Part shown: in pieces, positions 63,011 to 64,000 of the stretch | How positions within the stretch are numbered: the stretch's first letter is position 1 | Layout: each line of letters opens with the position of its first letter | From: Chlorogloeopsis fritschii PCC 6912 | GTDB taxonomy: Bacteria; Cyanobacteriota; Cyanobacteriia; Cyanobacteriales; Nostocaceae | NCBI RefSeq assembly: GCF_000317285.1 | Contig: NZ_AJLN01000116.1 | Coordinates: 620,001 to 684,000 of the forward strand | Direction of reading: 5' to 3' | DNA length: 64,000 nucleotides | Made by a program: the position numbers and the translations under genes | The notes under the pieces: model-generated | What the model saw: only the letters and a program-made list of their open reading frames with translations | Databases searched by the model: none | What the model was told of the DNA's origin: nothing

Positions 63011-63052
63011 AAGACAGTTTCAGCAAGCAAATGCATCTAGTGAAACTGTCTT
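63011..63052 (+). promoter_or_regulatory. Perfect 12-bp stem-loop in the dnaK leader
   Basis: aagacagtttca (63011-63022) pairs perfectly with tgaaactgtctt (63041-63052) around an 18-base loop, 54 bases before the dnaK ATG. It does not match the CIRCE consensus. No T-run follows, so it is more likely an RNA-stability, processing or protein-binding element than a terminator. Confidence 0.5.
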
Positions 63053-63106
63053 CCGTGAACCTGTAAAACTTTGAGGAGTGAAAACTCAGCAAAAATACCG
63101 ATTCAC

Positions 63107-64000
63107 ATGGGAAAAGTTATTGGGATCGACTTAGGCACTACCAACAGTTGCGTGGCAATTTTAGAAGGTGGTCAACCAATCGTCATTGCTAATTCAGAAG
63201 GCGGACGAACTACTCCTAGTATTGTAGGTTTTGGCAAAGGCGGTGAACGCTTAGTCGGGCCACTGGCAAAGCGCCAAGCCGTAACCAATGCGGAGAATAC
63301 AGTCTACAGTATCAAACGATTTATTGGTCGTCGCTGGGAGGACACTCAAGCAGAACGCGATCGCGTTCCTTATCAATGTGTCAAAGGTCGAGACGATACC
63401 GTTGATGTCCAAATTCGCGGACGCAACTACACACCACAAGAAATTTCCGCGATGATCCTGCAAAAATTAAAGCAGGATGCAGAAAACTTTCTAGGAGAAT
63501 CGGTAACTCAAGCAGTGATCACCGTGCCTGCTTATTTTACGGATGCTCAAAGACAAGCAACAAAAGACGCTGGCACCATTGCCGGGCTAGAAGTACTGCG
63601 GATTATTAACGAACCAACTTCTGCGGCTTTAGCCTTTGGCTTAGATAAACAAGACCAAGAACAGACAATCCTAGTATTTGACTTGGGAGGAGGTACTTTT
63701 GACGTCTCCATCTTGCAACTTGGGGATGGTGTGTTTGAAGTAAAAGCAACTAGCGGTAACAATCACTTGGGAGGAGATGATTTTGATAACTCTATCGTCC
63801 GGTGGATGATAGATAACTTCTTGCAAGAAGAGAATATCGACCTTTCGGTTGACAAGATGGCTTTACAACGCCTGCGGGAAGCAGCAGAAAAAGCAAAGAT
63901 TGAACTCTCCACGATGTTGAGTACTTCAATTAATTTGCCATTTATCACCGCTAACGAAACAGGCCCCAAACATTTAGAAATAGAACTTACCCGTGCCAAA
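63107..64000 (+). CDS. dnaK: Chaperone DnaK (Hsp70), N-terminal part only, cut by window edge
   Basis: 298 codons of the ATPase domain remain open to the right edge. It starts [22 protein letters not shown] (phosphate 1 loop), then [59 protein letters not shown] (phosphate 2) and [11 protein letters not shown]. Hsp70 folding chaperone, working with GrpE encoded just upstream and a DnaJ expected downstream. Cyanobacteria carry several dnaK genes; linkage to grpE points to the main stress-inducible copy (DnaK2 type), which is inference. A 12-bp stem-loop lies in its leader. Confidence 0.95.
   Translation, partial: MGKVIGIDLGTTNSCVAILEGGQPIVIANSEGGRTTPSIVGFGKGGERLVGPLAKRQAVTNAENTVYSIKRFIGRRWEDTQAERDRVPYQCVKGRDDTVDVQIRGRNYTPQEISAMILQKLKQDAENFLGESVTQAVITVPAYFTDAQRQATKDAGTIAGLEVLRIINEPTSAALAFGLDKQDQEQTILVFDLGGGTFDVSILQLGDGVFEVKATSGNNHLGGDDFDNSIVRWMIDNFLQEENIDLSVDKMALQRLREAAEKAKIELSTMLSTSINLPFITANETGPKHLEIELTRAK

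Noticed and set aside
62836-63106. CIRCE operator before dnaK
   Set aside because: The inverted repeat present (aagacagtttca) does not match TTAGCACTC-N9-GAGTGCTAA.
1-64000. tRNA genes, rRNA genes, CRISPR arrays and insertion sequences
   Set aside because: Looked for T-loop-like ggttcaaatcc motifs on both strands, regularly spaced long repeats and transposase frames; none found by eye. Short tandem heptamers are not CRISPR because they have no spacers.

Overview
The window looks like chromosome from a filamentous, probably heterocyst-forming cyanobacterium (order Nostocales). The octamer GCGATCGC (HIP1) recurs throughout. Spacers are filled with short tandem heptamer arrays of the taatgac and gggacta types typical of that group. 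The gene content includes Psb27, FO synthase CofH, phylloquinone MenH, Ycf35, GuaB3 and a CbiG-CobJ fusion. No tRNA or rRNA genes, CRISPR array, insertion sequence or transposase was seen. The species cannot be named from this sequence alone.

Layout. 1-5.8 kb: 3' truncated psb27, cofH, a GT2/GtrA glycosyltransferase, a frameshifted and repeat-invaded GT39-type glycosyltransferase and a DUF3318 gene. 5.8-8.5 kb: a zinc-ribbon microprotein, an SLH/OprB porin and a Crp/Fnr regulator. 8.5-11.7 kb: a 1.4 kb spacer, purK and the 6S RNA gene in its conserved place behind purK. 11.7-16.6 kb: a paired M16 peptidase operon (catalytic plus zinc-site-less subunit), a peptidoglycan-binding protein and small membrane or acidic proteins. 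16.8-24.3 kb: cobJ-cbiG fusion, ankyrin protein, DUF4079, DUF1997, an SDR, a lysozyme-like protein and menH. 24.4-28 kb: lptC translationally coupled to a NYN-domain gene, then metG. 28.4-37.2 kb: an acyltransferase beside a phytyl-ester-synthase-like hydrolase, an EcsC/DUF697-like protein, pepA, a LOG protein, and the trxA-yfr1-guaB3 block.

37.5-44.2 kb: a 1334-residue multi-PAS hybrid histidine kinase whose ATPase domain carries an intergenic-type repeat, then mutS2 split by a frameshift inside a C-rich repeat between Walker A and Walker B. 44.2-50 kb: a site-2 protease, a DUF3038/DUF4335 pair and the DUF2997-ycf35-ferredoxin operon. 50.6-51.7 kb: a saccharopine-dehydrogenase-like oxidoreductase. 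51.7-56.1 kb: the main accessory item, a four-gene operon encoding a small unknown protein, a MotA/ExbB-like channel with a very long coiled tail (ZorA-like), an OmpA/MotB-like stator (ZorB-like) and an EH-signature protein (ZorC-like). It resembles the Zorya anti-phage system, but no helicase (ZorD) or HNH nuclease (ZorE) gene is present. It is bracketed by dispersed hairpin repeats. 56.3-61.5 kb: a hypothetical protein and the pilB-pilT-pilC operon. 62-64 kb: grpE and the start of dnaK.

Recurring theme: short repeats of the kinds that fill the spacers also lie inside or at the edges of at least eight coding regions. They supply start codons, stop codons, linkers and, in one case, the site of a frameshift. 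All calls rest on reading the sequence and on knowledge of the families; no database search was run.
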